A stretch of DNA of 64,000 nucleotides, from NCBI RefSeq assembly GCF_021606685.1, contig NZ_WKCB01000001.1:1-64000 (forward strand). Reading direction: 5' to 3'. Origin of the DNA: Pseudomonas syringae (GTDB lineage: Bacteria; Pseudomonadota; Gammaproteobacteria; Pseudomonadales; Pseudomonadaceae). Of the stretch, positions 35,201 to 42,692 are shown one piece after another. Below the pieces are notes generated by a model. That model worked only from the letters and a program-made list of their open reading frames with translations, made no database searches and was not told the DNA's origin. The translations under genes and the position numbers were made by a program. The number at the start of each line of letters is the position of its first letter. The stretch's first letter is position 1.

Positions 35201-37204
35201 CTTGCCGGTGGAGCCCGAGGTGTAGATCACATAGGCCAGGTTCAGCGCGTCGACAGCCACGTTGGGCGACGCGGTACTGAAGCCGTCCAGCCACTGCGAA
35301 GACGAGTCAAGGGCAATCACCCGAATACCGTCCACGGGCAGCAACGGCAACAGGCTGTGCTGGCTGAGCAGCAGCTGGATGCCGCTGTCTTCGATCATGT
35401 AGGCCAGGCGTTCCTGCGGGTATTCGGGGTCGAGGGGAACGTAGGCGCCGCCGGCCTTGAGAATCGCCAGCAGGCCGACCACCATCTCGATGGAGCGCTC
35501 AACGCAGACCCCCACCAGCACATCGGGGCCAACCCCTTGTTCGCGTAACGCATGGGCCAGTTGGTTGGCGCGGGCGTCGAGCTGGGCGTAGCTCAAGGTG
35601 GTTGCGCCGAACACCAGCGCCGGCGCTTCGGGCGTGGCGTGCACCTGGTCTTCGATAAGGTGGTGAATGCCGCGCTCGGTCGGATAGGCCTGCGCCGTCT
35701 GGTTCCAGGCCTGCACCAGCACCTGTTGCTCATCGGCGCTGAGCATCGGCAATTCACCGATGCGCTGCTCGCCATCGGCAACCATCGCCTGCAACAGGCT
35801 GATCCAGTGGCGGGCCATGCGCGCGATGGTCGACGCGTCGAACAGGTCGTTGGCGTAGGTCAACGCCGCGTGCAGAGTGCCGGATTTTTCATAGGTGTCG
35901 AGGGTCAGGTCGAACTGGGTAGTACGGCCCTGCCACTCCACCAGGGCCAGCTCCAGGCCAGAGGCGGTCGTGATCGAGGCGATGTCGGACACCACCGGCT
36001 GGTGGTTGTACATCACTTGGAACAGCGGCGTATGGCTCAGGCTACGCTCGACCTTGAGGGCTTCCACCAGGCGCTCGAACGGCAACTCCTGATGGGCCTG
36101 CGCGCCCAACGCGTGTTCCTTGATGCCTTGCAGCAACTCACTGACGCGAGTCTGCCCGGTGAGTTCGGTGCGCAGGACCTGGGTGTTGACGAAGAAGCCG
36201 ATCAGCCCTTCGACCTCGGTACGGTTGCGATTGGCGATGGGCACGCCGACGCGGATATCGCCCTGGCCAGTGTAGCGATGCAGCAGCACGTTGAACGCGC
36301 CGAGCAACAGCATGAATAACGTGACGTTGTGTTTTTGCGCGCAGCTACGCAGTTGCGCGGCCAGGCCTGCATCAACCGCAAAATTGTGACGCGTGCCCTG
36401 GTAGCTGGGCATGGCCGGGCGTGGGTGATCGGTCGGCAGCTCCAGTACCGGGTGCTCATCGCTCAGGCGCGCTTGCCAGTATTCCAGCTGACGTGCCTGT
36501 TCGCCCGCCTCCAGCCAACGGCGCTGCCACAGGGCGAAGTCGCTGTACTGAATCGGCAAGTCCGGCAATTGCGGCGCCTCGTGGCGCTCATGGGCGTCGT
36601 AAAAGCGGATGAACTCGTCGATCAGTACGTTCATCGACCAGCCATCGGAGACGATGTGGTGCAGGGTCAGCAGCAGCACATGTTCCTGTGCGTCGAGCTT
36701 GAGCAATTGCACACGCAGCAACGGGCCTTGCGCCAGATCGAAGGGCAGCAGCGACTGGCGGGTAGCCGCGTCATTGACCGCCTGTTCGCGCGCGGCGGGG
36801 GCCAGGTCGCTCAGGTCGAGCTGTTCGATGGCCACTGACGGCTGCGCGGCAACCAGCACAAGGCGCTCATCGGCCTGACGCTGGAACAGCGTGCGCAGGG
36901 TTTCGTGCCTGGCCACAAGGCTTTCGAATGCCTGTTGCATCGCGCTCAGGCTCAGCGTGCCCTTGAGGCGTACCGCGCCCGGCAGGTTGTAGGCGCCGCT
37001 GGCCGGGTCCAATTGCCACAGAAACCACATGCGTTGCTGCGCGTAGGACAACGCAAAGCGGTCCTCAGCCTCCACCCCGGCCGGAATCGGAAACCGCGAA
37101 AAATCCACCCCTTCTTTCTGCAAGGCCTGCAGGAACAGCTGGCGTTTTTCCAGGGGCAACCCGATAAACCGGCGAGCAAGTTTCAAGGAGTCTTGAGCAT
37201 TCAT
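26204..37204 (-). CDS. pvdI: PvdI-type three-module peptide synthetase (modules 1-3)
   Basis: 3666 residues from ATG at 37204; a GTG at 37237 is in frame but has no ribosome-binding site. Module 1 is C-A-T-E (about 50-1550) with pocket D-V-W-H-V-S-L-I-D-K, serine, converted to D by the epimerase. Module 2 is C-A-T (about 1570-2590): its condensation domain carries HHILMDGWS, as expected after an epimerase, and pocket D-G-E-D-H-G-T-V-T-K suggests lysine. Module 3 is C-A-T (about 2610-3645) with pocket D-G-E-V-C-G-G-V-T-K, probably formyl-hydroxyornithine. The first condensation domain is a normal L-accepting type, which fits receiving the chromophore precursor from PvdL. First gene of the pvdI-pvdJ-pvdD operon. 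Confidence 0.9.
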   Translation of the reverse strand: MNAQDSLKLARRFIGLPLEKRQLFLQALQKEGVDFSRFPIPAGVEAEDRFALSYAQQRMWFLWQLDPASGAYNLPGAVRLKGTLSLSAMQQAFESLVARHETLRTLFQRQADERLVLVAAQPSVAIEQLDLSDLAPAAREQAVNDAATRQSLLPFDLAQGPLLRVQLLKLDAQEHVLLLTLHHIVSDGWSMNVLIDEFIRFYDAHERHEAPQLPDLPIQYSDFALWQRRWLEAGEQARQLEYWQARLSDEHPVLELPTDHPRPAMPSYQGTRHNFAVDAGLAAQLRSCAQKHNVTLFMLLLGAFNVLLHRYTGQGDIRVGVPIANRNRTEVEGLIGFFVNTQVLRTELTGQTRVSELLQGIKEHALGAQAHQELPFERLVEALKVERSLSHTPLFQVMYNHQPVVSDIASITTASGLELALVEWQGRTTQFDLTLDTYEKSGTLHAALTYANDLFDASTIARMARHWISLLQAMVADGEQRIGELPMLSADEQQVLVQAWNQTAQAYPTERGIHHLIEDQVHATPEAPALVFGATTLSYAQLDARANQLAHALREQGVGPDVLVGVCVERSIEMVVGLLAILKAGGAYVPLDPEYPQERLAYMIEDSGIQLLLSQHSLLPLLPVDGIRVIALDSSSQWLDGFSTASPNVAVDALNLAYVIYTSGSTGKPKGAGNSHRALVNRLCWMQQAYGLDGGDAVLQKTPFSFDVSVWEFFWPLMTGARLVVAAPGEHREPARLIETIGRHAITTLHFVPSMLQAFIHEPGVQACASLKRIVCSGEALPLDAQIQVFTKLPQAGLFNLYGPTEAAIDVTHWTCVDEGRDAVPIGRPIANLGTFVLDAQLNPVPAGVSGELYLGGIGLARSYHRRAALTAERFVPSPFGDGARLYRTGDRVRQRADGVIDYLGRLDHQVKLRGLRIELGEIETRLMQHPGVREAVVLVQGGKQLVAYLVLEGAAPTDLKAWLLSSLPEYMVPSHMVHLAKLPVTANGKLDRKALPLPNAAPQQAYIAPQNPLQKALAAVWSDVLGVEQVGLDDNFFELGGDSIISIQVVSRARQAGVRLSPRDLFQYQSVRSLALVATFEQAMVIDQGAVTGDVILTPVQQTFFAEAIPARQHWNQSLLLTPRAALEPARLEAALTQLVNHHDALRLRFVQQADGWQQTHAAQVSAAALWQSRAANDTELAARCDEAQRSLDLEHGPLLRAALVSMADGSQRLLLVIHHLVVDGVSWRILLEDLQQAYGGAALPAKTSAYQAWAQQLQAHALTLDGQLPYWQAQSVDADLPCDRPEGGLQNRLGSKLEIRLDGERTRQLLQDAPAAYRTQVNDLLLTALARVIRRWSGQPAALIQLEGHGREDLFDNVDLSRTVGWFTSLFPLRLQADGDLSSAIKSVKEQLRAVPDKGIGYGLLRHLGTPAARDGLANLATPRITFNYLGQFDRQFNESALFVPATQGSGQAQDPEAPLANWLTVEGQVYGGELALQWGFSREMFEASTIQGLADDYVGELQALIAHCIDPQHGGLTPADVSLAQLTQAQLDDLALPARDVQDVYPLSPMQQGMLFHSLYQQGEDDVYVSQLRADVQGVDVAQFQRAWAQVLARHDMLRTGFVWQDDQGQALQVVHRQVSLPFDEFDFRERQDLAAALDSLAAEHHRQGFELARPPLLRVALVRISDERWHLIYTSHHILMDGWSNALVLNEVLQACKGQPLPPAGAAFSQHIAWLQQQDPALGEAFWRQRLAQLDEPTHLARSVAKTASHSGEAYAQILCELDETQTRQLAAFARAHQVTLNTLVQSAWMLLLQRYTGQASVACGVTVSGRPAQLANVEQQVGLFINTLPLIATANPAHSVGDWVRSVQALNVEMREHEHTPLFDIQRWAGSAGEALFDTLVVFENFPVAKTLEQPGEGGLRFSGVSHQERTNYPLTLTVHGGEHLSLHLEYQCADFAHDAVQNIAAYLLGLLQRFVEAPEQALGDVPLLLADEHQRVLQDWNPRDVATPAQASVLQRFERQAAEHPENVALILDQQRLSYAQLNLRANRLAHRLIEQGVGADTLVGVAVDRSLEMIVGLLAVLKAGGAYVPLDPKYPAERLQCMIEDSGLHLLLTRQPLLQQLPITDPLHLICLEDGPDWLAEYSGNNPAPRAWPANLAYVMFTSGSTGRPKGVGIDLASLARHVEVFSELFALQPDDRVLQFGTFNFDGFVEQLYPALCCGAAVVVRGGDLWDSDTFYQQLLAHDISVVDLTTAYWLLLVRDFAELGPRDYGRLRQLHIGGEAMPPEGLSAWRDAGLQHVRLLNTYGPTEATVTATALECAAYVDGREALPTMMPIGRVLDGRAIYLLDANLNPVPVGVAGELVIGGPLLARGYFNRPELTAERFIPDPFSTSGAGRLYRTGDLARYRADGMIEYVGRIDHQVKVRGFRIELGEIETHLLAQAGVREALVIAADSQLVGYVVASQPLSDTQQNELRTRLKTALRAELPDYMVPAHLLLLDHMPLSPNGKLNRGALPKPDASQPLADWRAPVTELEQRVAAIWAQVLGAERVGLDDHFFEMGGHSLLATQLVSRVRHGLGVQVSLKVLFEHPRLADFVLALGTERDSTPALVKVDRAQPLLLSYAQERQWFLWQLDPHSAAYHVPSALRLKGSLDPRALQRAFDTLVARHESLRTHLQQEGERTVQVINPQGRIELTAADTDEGGLQARVEALITQPFDLRSGPLMRVSLLRLAEDEHVLVLVQHHIVSDGWSMQVMVDELVQLYAAYSQGHTLQLPDLAIQYVDYALWQRGWMEAGEKARQLGYWRDLLGGEQPVLELPFDRQRPAVPTHRGARLEVPLAAPLLADLKTLAQREGVTLFMLLLASYQVLLHRYSGQQDIRVGVPIANRNRIETERLIGFFVNTQVLKADIDGHTTVHALLAQVKQRALQAQAHQDLPFEQLVEALQPERSLSLSPLFQVAFNHHVSLAGGHLRCLEHLQLSPVGWDETVAQFDLTLDIEESQDQLRASLSYATDLFDAATIARMARHWQNLLQAMVADQQQLVSQLNLLDADEQQHILQLWNQTDAGFSAQRLVHERVADRAQENPQAVAVKFDAQTLTYGELDRQANRLAHALIARGIGPEVRVAIAMPRSAESLVAFLAVLKAGGVYVPLDIEYPRDRLLYMMQDSRAQLLLTHTHALQQLPIPQGMQMLAIDRREEWADHSDAAPHIELHGDNLAYVIYTSGSTGMPKGVAVSHGPLVAHIIATGERYETSPSDCELHFMSFAFDGSHEGWMHPLINGASVLIRDDSLWLPEYTYAQMHRHNVTMAVFPPVYLQQLAEHAERDGNPPAVRVYCFGGDAVAQASYDLAWRALKPTYLFNGYGPTETVVTPLLWKARRGDPCGAVYAPIGTLLGNRSGYVLDAQLNLQPIGVAGELYLGGEGVARGYLERPALTAERFVPDPFGKPGSRVYRSGDLTRGRADGVVDYLGRVDHQVKIRGFRIELGEIEARLREQDSVGETVVVAQDGPTGKQLVAYVVPADAGLADETAFRDTLKRALKTGLPDYMVPAHFVFLAQMPLTPNGKLDRKGLPAPDASLMQQAYVAPETELEQQIAAIWAEVLRLPQVGLNDNFFEVGGHSLLAIQITSRVQSELGLEVPLVEVFQTETLRAYVQAAATFRAGTAEDFDDLRDFLSELEAI
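26721..28071 (-). repeat. Module 3 adenylation segment nearly identical to module 5
   Basis: Partner of 20220-21570. The flanking carrier and condensation sequences are clearly more diverged, so the identity is confined to the adenylation core and points to recent duplication or gene conversion. Confidence 0.85.
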
Positions 37205-37259
37205 TTCTTGGAGTCCGGAGCAATAGGCAGGAAGCACAAAGGCACGTCGTCCCTATAAA

Positions 37260-37283
37260 ACGAACCGGACGGGGAAAAATTAG
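37260..37283 (-). promoter_or_regulatory. Variant iron-starvation (PvdS) box upstream of pvdI
   Basis: On the minus strand CTAAT-N16-CGT, with the consensus spacing and CGT but a diverged first half (TAAAT expected). It lies about 56 bases upstream of the chosen pvdI start, the right place for the promoter of the synthetase operon. Confidence 0.65.
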
Positions 37284-37362
37284 CGCGGGGATAAAGGCAT
37301 GAAGCGGCGCGTCATCAAGGGTTACATCAATCTCGGCCAGACCAACGGAACACCAGCTAGCA

Positions 37363-37392
37363 TTGACGAACACCACTTTTTGCAACTACATT
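37363..37392 (+). promoter_or_regulatory. Possible sigma-70 promoter of hicAB
   Basis: TTGACG and TACATT separated by 18 bases, 22 bases before the hicA start. Read by eye only. Confidence 0.4.
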
Positions 37393-37413
37393 TAGTCGCA
37401 CGCAGGGAACGCC

Positions 37414-37665
37414 GTGTCCAAAAATGAAAAGCTGCTCGCCAAACTGCTCAATGAGCAAATGGCATTTACCTGGCCAGAGCTCGTCACACTCTTGAGTCGG
37501 CTGGGCTACACACAGATCGAGGGGACAGGAAGCCGCGTCAAATTCGACATCGGTGACCCCAGTGCAATGATCACGCTGCACAGGCCCCACCCCGGCAACG
37601 AACTGAAACACTACATTCGGCGCCAGATCATCGAACAATTGAAATCAGGAGAACTGATTCAGTGA
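37414..37665 (+). CDS. hicA: HicA-type mRNA interferase toxin
   Basis: 83 residues of the HicA double-stranded-RNA-binding-like fold. The family's motif is visible as GTGSRVKF (about residues 38-45), followed by the catalytic-histidine region ITLHRPHPGNELK. HicA toxins cleave mRNA when the antitoxin is lost. GTG start, preceded by AGGGA five bases upstream. The stop overlaps the start of the HicB gene (GTGA), so the pair is translationally coupled. It sits between the pyoverdine synthetases and the isoprenoid cluster. Confidence 0.88.
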   Translation: MSKNEKLLAKLLNEQMAFTWPELVTLLSRLGYTQIEGTGSRVKFDIGDPSAMITLHRPHPGNELKHYIRRQIIEQLKSGELIQ

Positions 37666-38027
37666 ACAACCAACTGAAACACAAAGGCTACATCGGCTCT
37701 ATCGAAGCCAGCGTTGAAGACAACTGTCTGTTTGGCAAAATCCTGTTTATCAAGGCGTTGGTCAGCTACGAAGGGAAAACCGTCGCCGAGCTGGACGCAG
37801 CGTTTCGTGAGGCGGTGGACGACTACCTCACTACCTGCCAGGCGCTGGGGCAAACACCGGAAAAACCCTGCAAAGGCTCCTTCAATGTGCGCGTCGGCCA
37901 CGACCTGCATCTGGCTGCGGCCCTGGCGGCAACCCGCAAGAAAGTGACACTCAATGACCTGACGCGCCAAGCGTTGAATGAGTTTCTGCAACATCACAGC
38001 GCCGATGTTTGCCCAGCCGCTGGCTGA
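37662..38027 (+). CDS. hicB: HicB-type antitoxin
   Basis: 121 residues. The N-terminal part (about 8-75) is the HicB RNase-H-like fold (YIGSIEASVEDNCLFGKI, then VAELDAAFREAVDDYL) and the C-terminal part (about 85-113) looks like a ribbon-helix-helix DNA-binding segment (FNVRVGHDLHLAAALAA). It should neutralise HicA and repress the operon. GTG start overlapping the hicA stop. It ends 8 bases from the convergent dxr gene. Confidence 0.87.
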   Translation: MNNQLKHKGYIGSIEASVEDNCLFGKILFIKALVSYEGKTVAELDAAFREAVDDYLTTCQALGQTPEKPCKGSFNVRVGHDLHLAAALAATRKKVTLNDLTRQALNEFLQHHSADVCPAAG

Positions 38028-38035
38028 AGCCGAAC

Positions 38036-39217
38036 CTAGGCGCTCGACACACAGTGGCGCACATGCTCGCGCGCCAATCGCCGCGCCTGGCGGTCCAGGC
38101 CGAGGATCGCTTCAAGGTCGACAGCGTTGGACAGGTCGATATGTTGCAACGTCTGTTCGACCACCTCACAAATCTGGGTAAATCGAATACGCCGGCCCAG
38201 GAACGCCTCGACCGCCACCTCGTTGGCGGCATTCATGGCCGCACTGGCCCGGGCGCCGTCAGCCAAGACCTGTAACGCCAGGCCAAGGCAGGGAAAACGC
38301 GCCACGTCGGGGTGTTCAAAGGTCAGCCCGGCATAGCGGGTCAGGTCCAGTGGGGCCACGCCCGACTCAATGCGTTGCGGATACGCCAGGGCATGCGCCA
38401 CCGGCATGCGCATGTCGGGGTTGCCCAGTTGCGCCATCACCGATTGATCACGAAACACCACCATGGAATGCACCACGCTTTGCGGATGAATCAGGGCTTC
38501 GATGCGCTCGGCAGGCAGGTTGAACAACCAATGGGCTTCGATGATTTCCAGGCCCTTGTTCATCATGGTCGCGCAGTCCACAGAGATCTTGCGCCCCATG
38601 GACCAGTTGGGGTGGGCGCAGGCTTGCTCAGGCGTGGCGTCAGCCAGGCAGTCCAATGGCCAATCTCTGAATGGCCCGCCTGACGCCGTCAGCACCAGCC
38701 GCTCAACACCGTCAAGCGTGCCATGGCACCCCTGCAAGCATTGGAAGATCGCGTTGTGTTCACTGTCCAGCGGGATCACCACAGCGCCTGCCCTGGCAGC
38801 GGTTTCAATGAACAATGCACCCGAGACGACTAACGCCTCTTTGTTGGCCAGGAGGATTTTCTTGCCGGCCCGCGCAGCGCTCAAGGTCGGCAACAACCCC
38901 GCCGCGCCGACAATCGCCGCCACCACGGTGTCGACCTGCGACTCCCGCGCAGCTGCGCACAACGCATCGTTGCCACACAGCACCTCCGTGGGCACGCCAG
39001 CCGCCAGCAGATGCGCCTGTAATTCGATGGCATGTTGCGGCTCACTGACCACCGCTATCGCGGGCCGAAATCGCAGGCATTGCTGGTACAGCTTGTCCAT
39101 ACGCCGATGGGCGGTAAGGCCGTGCACCATAAATGCCTCAGGGTGACGCGCGACTACATCTAGAACACTGTCGCCGACCGACCCGGTTGAACCGAGAACG
39201 AGCAGGCGTTGCATCAT
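38036..39217 (-). CDS. dxr: 1-deoxy-D-xylulose 5-phosphate reductoisomerase (accessory copy)
   Basis: 393 residues from the start [15 protein letters not shown]; a GGATGG ribosome-binding site lies about 9 bases upstream, so this start is preferred over one five codons earlier. The enzyme converts DXP to methylerythritol 4-phosphate with NADPH and is the target of fosmidomycin. The NADPH motif (GSTGSVG), LANKEALV, the metal and substrate segment [10 protein letters not shown], and the catalytic loop [18 protein letters not shown] are present; the usual serine in SVDSATMM is cysteine here. It looks intact. It is divergent from orf145-dxs-ispH-ispG. Bacteria normally carry one dxr next to cdsA/uppS, so this is probably a second copy, though the rest of the genome is not visible. 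Confidence 0.93.
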   Translation of the reverse strand: MMQRLLVLGSTGSVGDSVLDVVARHPEAFMVHGLTAHRRMDKLYQQCLRFRPAIAVVSEPQHAIELQAHLLAAGVPTEVLCGNDALCAAARESQVDTVVAAIVGAAGLLPTLSAARAGKKILLANKEALVVSGALFIETAARAGAVVIPLDSEHNAIFQCLQGCHGTLDGVERLVLTASGGPFRDWPLDCLADATPEQACAHPNWSMGRKISVDCATMMNKGLEIIEAHWLFNLPAERIEALIHPQSVVHSMVVFRDQSVMAQLGNPDMRMPVAHALAYPQRIESGVAPLDLTRYAGLTFEHPDVARFPCLGLALQVLADGARASAAMNAANEVAVEAFLGRRIRFTQICEVVEQTLQHIDLSNAVDLEAILGLDRQARRLAREHVRHCVSSA

Positions 39218-39491
39218 AGTCTTGCCATCCATAATTAATAACTGACAGATACAAGCCTAGGCGCCTGGACCCGTATGACAATATAACCATTAGCGATAGA
39301 GCTTCCCATTATTCAGCGCAATCATCGCGTATATCAAAACACAATAACCACCATTGCAAACCACACTAACAAAACTCAAGCCCGCGTGAATTATTGAGGT
39401 ACGCTCTCACTGTATATCTTTTCATCACACGACAATTAGCCCTAAGGTCCGCAGTATCGTCCGAGGCCATAGATACTGTGGAGCGGTTCAA
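39218..39491. promoter_or_regulatory. AT-rich divergent promoter region between dxr and orf145
   Basis: About 270 bases, clearly richer in A and T than the neighbouring genes. It must hold the promoters for both arms of the isoprenoid cluster. I could not identify a convincing -35/-10 pair or operator by eye. Confidence 0.5.
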
Positions 39492-39929
39492 ATGAATGTA
39501 ACCAACATTCCATTTCGCCCTGCGTGGGCGCATGTTGGAAGCGAGCCTCCAGCGCAGGCTCACGCGGTTGAGCAGCATGTTCGCGAAAACGCACGCAGGA
39601 TCTACGGCGCCAACACCCTCCCCATCCTCGGGCAGTTACATATACTAAGCATCGACAAAAAAGTTTATGAAATACTTGGCCGCCCTCATAGCGGCCTTGT
39701 TCCTTGCTTTGTTTTTATGGCACCAGCGCAGGCTATTAACTACCTGACGAAGATACGCCCGCTGTCCGGCGCTATATCAATGAACTGCATCATTGGATCA
39801 TCGGTTATCACTACTGGGCCGTTAACGATACTTGCCGCTATGTCTGCGTCTCGGCGAATGATTCATGACGCGTTGATTGTATGGGCTGACCGCCACGACG
39901 AGCATAGTGGAGATGCAGACTATGTATGA
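39492..39929 (+). CDS. orf145, unknown protein leading the dxs-ispH-ispG operon
   Basis: 145 residues; I do not recognise the family. ATG is preceded by GGAG at 8 bases. The N-terminal half is polar; a hydrophobic, small-residue-rich stretch lies at about residues 92-118 ([20 protein letters not shown]), which could be one membrane segment or a buried core. Codon use is less GC-biased than that of dxs. Its last 8 bases overlap the dxs start (ATGTATGA), so the two are probably translated together. Being first in an operon with three isoprenoid enzymes suggests a linked role, but none can be named. Confidence 0.65.
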   Translation: MNVTNIPFRPAWAHVGSEPPAQAHAVEQHVRENARRIYGANTLPILGQLHILSIDKKVYEILGRPHSGLVPCFVFMAPAQAINYLTKIRPLSGAISMNCIIGSSVITTGPLTILAAMSASRRMIHDALIVWADRHDEHSGDADYV

Positions 39930-41748
39930 ACTATTAAAGTCGGTGAATAACCCAACCTGCCTGCGCAGTTTGCACCCTGCTGCCCTGGGGCCGTTGGCGC
40001 ATGAGCTGCGGGCGTTCATCCTGCAAACCGTCAGCGCCACGGGCGGCCATCTGTCGGCCAACCTGGGCACCGTCGAACTGACCATCGCCCTGCATTACGT
40101 GTTCGACACACCCGATGACCGGATTGTCTGGGACGTAGGGCACCAAGCCTATGCCCACAAGATCCTTACCGGGCGCCGCGAAGCCATGCCCGGCCTTCGT
40201 CAGCTCGGTGGGATTTCGGGTTTTCCGCGCCGGTGCGAGTCACGCTACGACTGTTTTGGTACCGCGCACTCCAGCACCTCGATTTCGGCCGCCCTTGGCA
40301 TGGCCCTGGCCGCCCGCAACCTGGGGCTCGCGCGCCACTGCATCGCCGTGATCGGTGACGGCGCCCTGAGCGGCGGCATGGCCTTCGAGGCGCTTAACAA
40401 CGCGGGGCTGTTCCGTGACTTGCCATTTCTGGTGATCCTCAATGACAACGATATGTCGATCTCGCCATCGGTGGGCATGCTGCGCGAACACCTCGGCGCG
40501 CTGACTGCCGACCGCCATGGCAGCCACGACCCCAGCGTGTTCAAGGCCATGGGCCTGACCTACCACGGCCCCATCGACGGGCATGACCTTGGTGGACTGG
40601 TCAACGCATTGCGCCACCTGAAAAACCAGCGTGGCCCGCAGTTGCTGCACATCATTACCGAGAAAGGCCACGGCTACTCGCCCGCTGCCGCCGACCCGGT
40701 GCTCTATCACGGGCCAGGCAAGTTCGACCCGATCCAAGGCATTCGCCCGGCGGCTCCCGGCGCGCCGACTTACACCCAAGTGTTCAGCCAGTGGCTGGCG
40801 GATGAAGCCGAGCGCGACCCACGCGTGGTGGTGATCACCCCAGCCATGCGCGAAGGCTCCGGGCTGGTGGCGTTCGAGCGGCAGTTTGCCGAGCGTTACT
40901 TTGATGTCGGGATCGCCGAGCAACACGCGCTGACCTTCGCCGCCGGCCTTGCGGCCGATGGCATGAAACCGGTGGTGGCGATCTATTCGACGTTCCTGCA
41001 ACGCGGATACGACCAACTGATCCACGACATTGCCCTGCAGCAACTGCCGGTGGTGTTTGCGATCGACCGCGCCGGCATTGTTGGCGCTGACGGTGCCACC
41101 CATATGGGCGCCTTCGATATCGCCTATTTGCGCTGCATCCCCCATCTCACTGTGATGGCGCCAGCCGACGAACAGGAATGCCGGCAGATGTTGCACACCG
41201 CTCTGCAGCAACCGGGACCTTGCGCCGTGCGCTACCCTCGCGGCTCGGGCAGCGGCATCGCGCCCTCACTCGAGCTGACCGAACTGGCGGTGGGCAAAGG
41301 CGAAATCCGCCGCACCTGTACCCAGGCCCACGGCAAACGTATCGCCATCCTGGCCTTTGGTTCAATGACGCAAAGGGCAGTGGCAGCGGCAGAGTTGCTT
41401 GATGCCACCCTCGCCAACATGCGCTTTATCAAACCCCTTGACCACCACCTGCTGCAGGCGCTGGCACGCGAGCATGATTGGCTGGTGACGGTTGAGGAAG
41501 GTTGCGTGATGGGCGGCGCAGGCTCGGCCTGCCTGGAATACCTGGCCAGTCAGAACCTGCGGCCACCCCTGCTGCAACTGGGCTTGCCCGACCACTTTAT
41601 CGAACACGGTACACCTGAGCAGCTCCTGAGCCAGTGTGGCCTGGACGCCGAGGGCATCACGCACGCCATACAACGCTTCGCCGATGAGCACCCGTTGGCC
41701 TGTCCATTGCCCTGCACACCGGTCTACCGCGCGAGTGCCTGCACATGA
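39922..41748 (+). CDS. dxs: 1-deoxy-D-xylulose-5-phosphate synthase (accessory copy)
   Basis: 608 residues from the ATG at 39922, chosen because GGAG lies 9 bases upstream and the family normally starts near MYELL. The enzyme condenses pyruvate and glyceraldehyde 3-phosphate with thiamine diphosphate, the first step of the MEP pathway. Key parts are present: [11 protein letters not shown] and GHQAYAHK histidines, the ThDP motif [18 protein letters not shown]...NDN, and the catalytic glutamate in [16 protein letters not shown]. It overlaps orf145 upstream (8 bases) and ispH downstream (4 bases, ATGA). Confidence 0.94.
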   Translation: MYELLKSVNNPTCLRSLHPAALGPLAHELRAFILQTVSATGGHLSANLGTVELTIALHYVFDTPDDRIVWDVGHQAYAHKILTGRREAMPGLRQLGGISGFPRRCESRYDCFGTAHSSTSISAALGMALAARNLGLARHCIAVIGDGALSGGMAFEALNNAGLFRDLPFLVILNDNDMSISPSVGMLREHLGALTADRHGSHDPSVFKAMGLTYHGPIDGHDLGGLVNALRHLKNQRGPQLLHIITEKGHGYSPAAADPVLYHGPGKFDPIQGIRPAAPGAPTYTQVFSQWLADEAERDPRVVVITPAMREGSGLVAFERQFAERYFDVGIAEQHALTFAAGLAADGMKPVVAIYSTFLQRGYDQLIHDIALQQLPVVFAIDRAGIVGADGATHMGAFDIAYLRCIPHLTVMAPADEQECRQMLHTALQQPGPCAVRYPRGSGSGIAPSLELTELAVGKGEIRRTCTQAHGKRIAILAFGSMTQRAVAAAELLDATLANMRFIKPLDHHLLQALAREHDWLVTVEEGCVMGGAGSACLEYLASQNLRPPLLQLGLPDHFIEHGTPEQLLSQCGLDAEGITHAIQRFADEHPLACPLPCTPVYRASACT

Positions 41749-42674
41749 ACGTTATCCTGGCTCAGCCACGGGGCTTCTGTGCCGGCGTGGTTCGCGCCAT
41801 CGACACGGTTGAACAGGCGCTGGCGCAATTCGGCGCACCGGTCTACGTGCGCCATGAAATCGTGCATAACCGCCATGTGGTGCAGTCCCTGCGCGACCAG
41901 GGCGCCGTGTTCGTAGAGGACCTGGAGCAGGTGCCGAGCGGCGCTGTGACTATTTTCAGCGCGCATGGGGTGGCCCGCGCAGTGGAACACCAGGCGTCGC
42001 AACGTGAACTCAACGTGCTCGATGCCACCTGCCCGCTGGTGACCAAGGTGCATCTGCACGGACGCCAATACGCTGCCAAGGGCTACCAGTTGATCCTGAT
42101 CGGCGAGCCTGGGCACCCTGAAGTCATCGGCATCCTGGGCCAGGTCGACGCGCCAATCACCTTGATTCAGACGGTCGAGCAAGCCCACGCCCTGGACTTT
42201 CCTGCCGATACCCCCCTGGCCTACCTCACCCAGACGACCCTCAGCGTCGATGACACCCGCAGTGTGATCGACGCTTTGCAGCAGCGCTATCCGCAGATTG
42301 TCGGGCCTGCCGCCCGCGACATTTGCTATGCGGTGCAAAACCGTCAACAGGCGGTGCGTGAGCTGTGTAGGCAAGTGGATGTGCTGTTGGTGGTTGGCAA
42401 CACCCATAGCGCAAACGCGGTGACCCTGCGCGCACTGGCGAACGACAGCGGCACGCCCGCCTACCTCGTGGCCGACGGCAGTGAAGTACAGACCTGCTGG
42501 TTTACCCCACAGATGACCTTGGGGATCAGCGCAGGCGCGTCAACGCCGGAGGCTGCGGTGCAAGACGTGATCGCGGCCCTGGCGCGAATCGCCCCGCTGC
42601 AACTACAGACCTTACCGGGCCGCGAAGAACGCGTGCAGTTTCAACCGCCAAGCGGGCTGATTGCCCGCCAATAG
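41745..42674 (+). CDS. ispH: 4-hydroxy-3-methylbut-2-enyl diphosphate reductase (accessory copy)
   Basis: 309 residues. IspH is an iron-sulfur enzyme making IPP and DMAPP in the last MEP step. The three cluster cysteines are visible in [23 protein letters not shown] and [12 protein letters not shown]; the glutamate/histidine segment is EPGHPEVIG. The usual SSNS substrate loop is THSANA here. Overall wording ([25 protein letters not shown]) resembles alpha-proteobacterial IspH more than the normal Pseudomonas one. Start overlaps the dxs stop by 4 bases. Confidence 0.93.
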   Translation: MNVILAQPRGFCAGVVRAIDTVEQALAQFGAPVYVRHEIVHNRHVVQSLRDQGAVFVEDLEQVPSGAVTIFSAHGVARAVEHQASQRELNVLDATCPLVTKVHLHGRQYAAKGYQLILIGEPGHPEVIGILGQVDAPITLIQTVEQAHALDFPADTPLAYLTQTTLSVDDTRSVIDALQQRYPQIVGPAARDICYAVQNRQQAVRELCRQVDVLLVVGNTHSANAVTLRALANDSGTPAYLVADGSEVQTCWFTPQMTLGISAGASTPEAAVQDVIAALARIAPLQLQTLPGREERVQFQPPSGLIARQ

Positions 42675-42692
42675 GCCAGAGGAATCGCTGCC

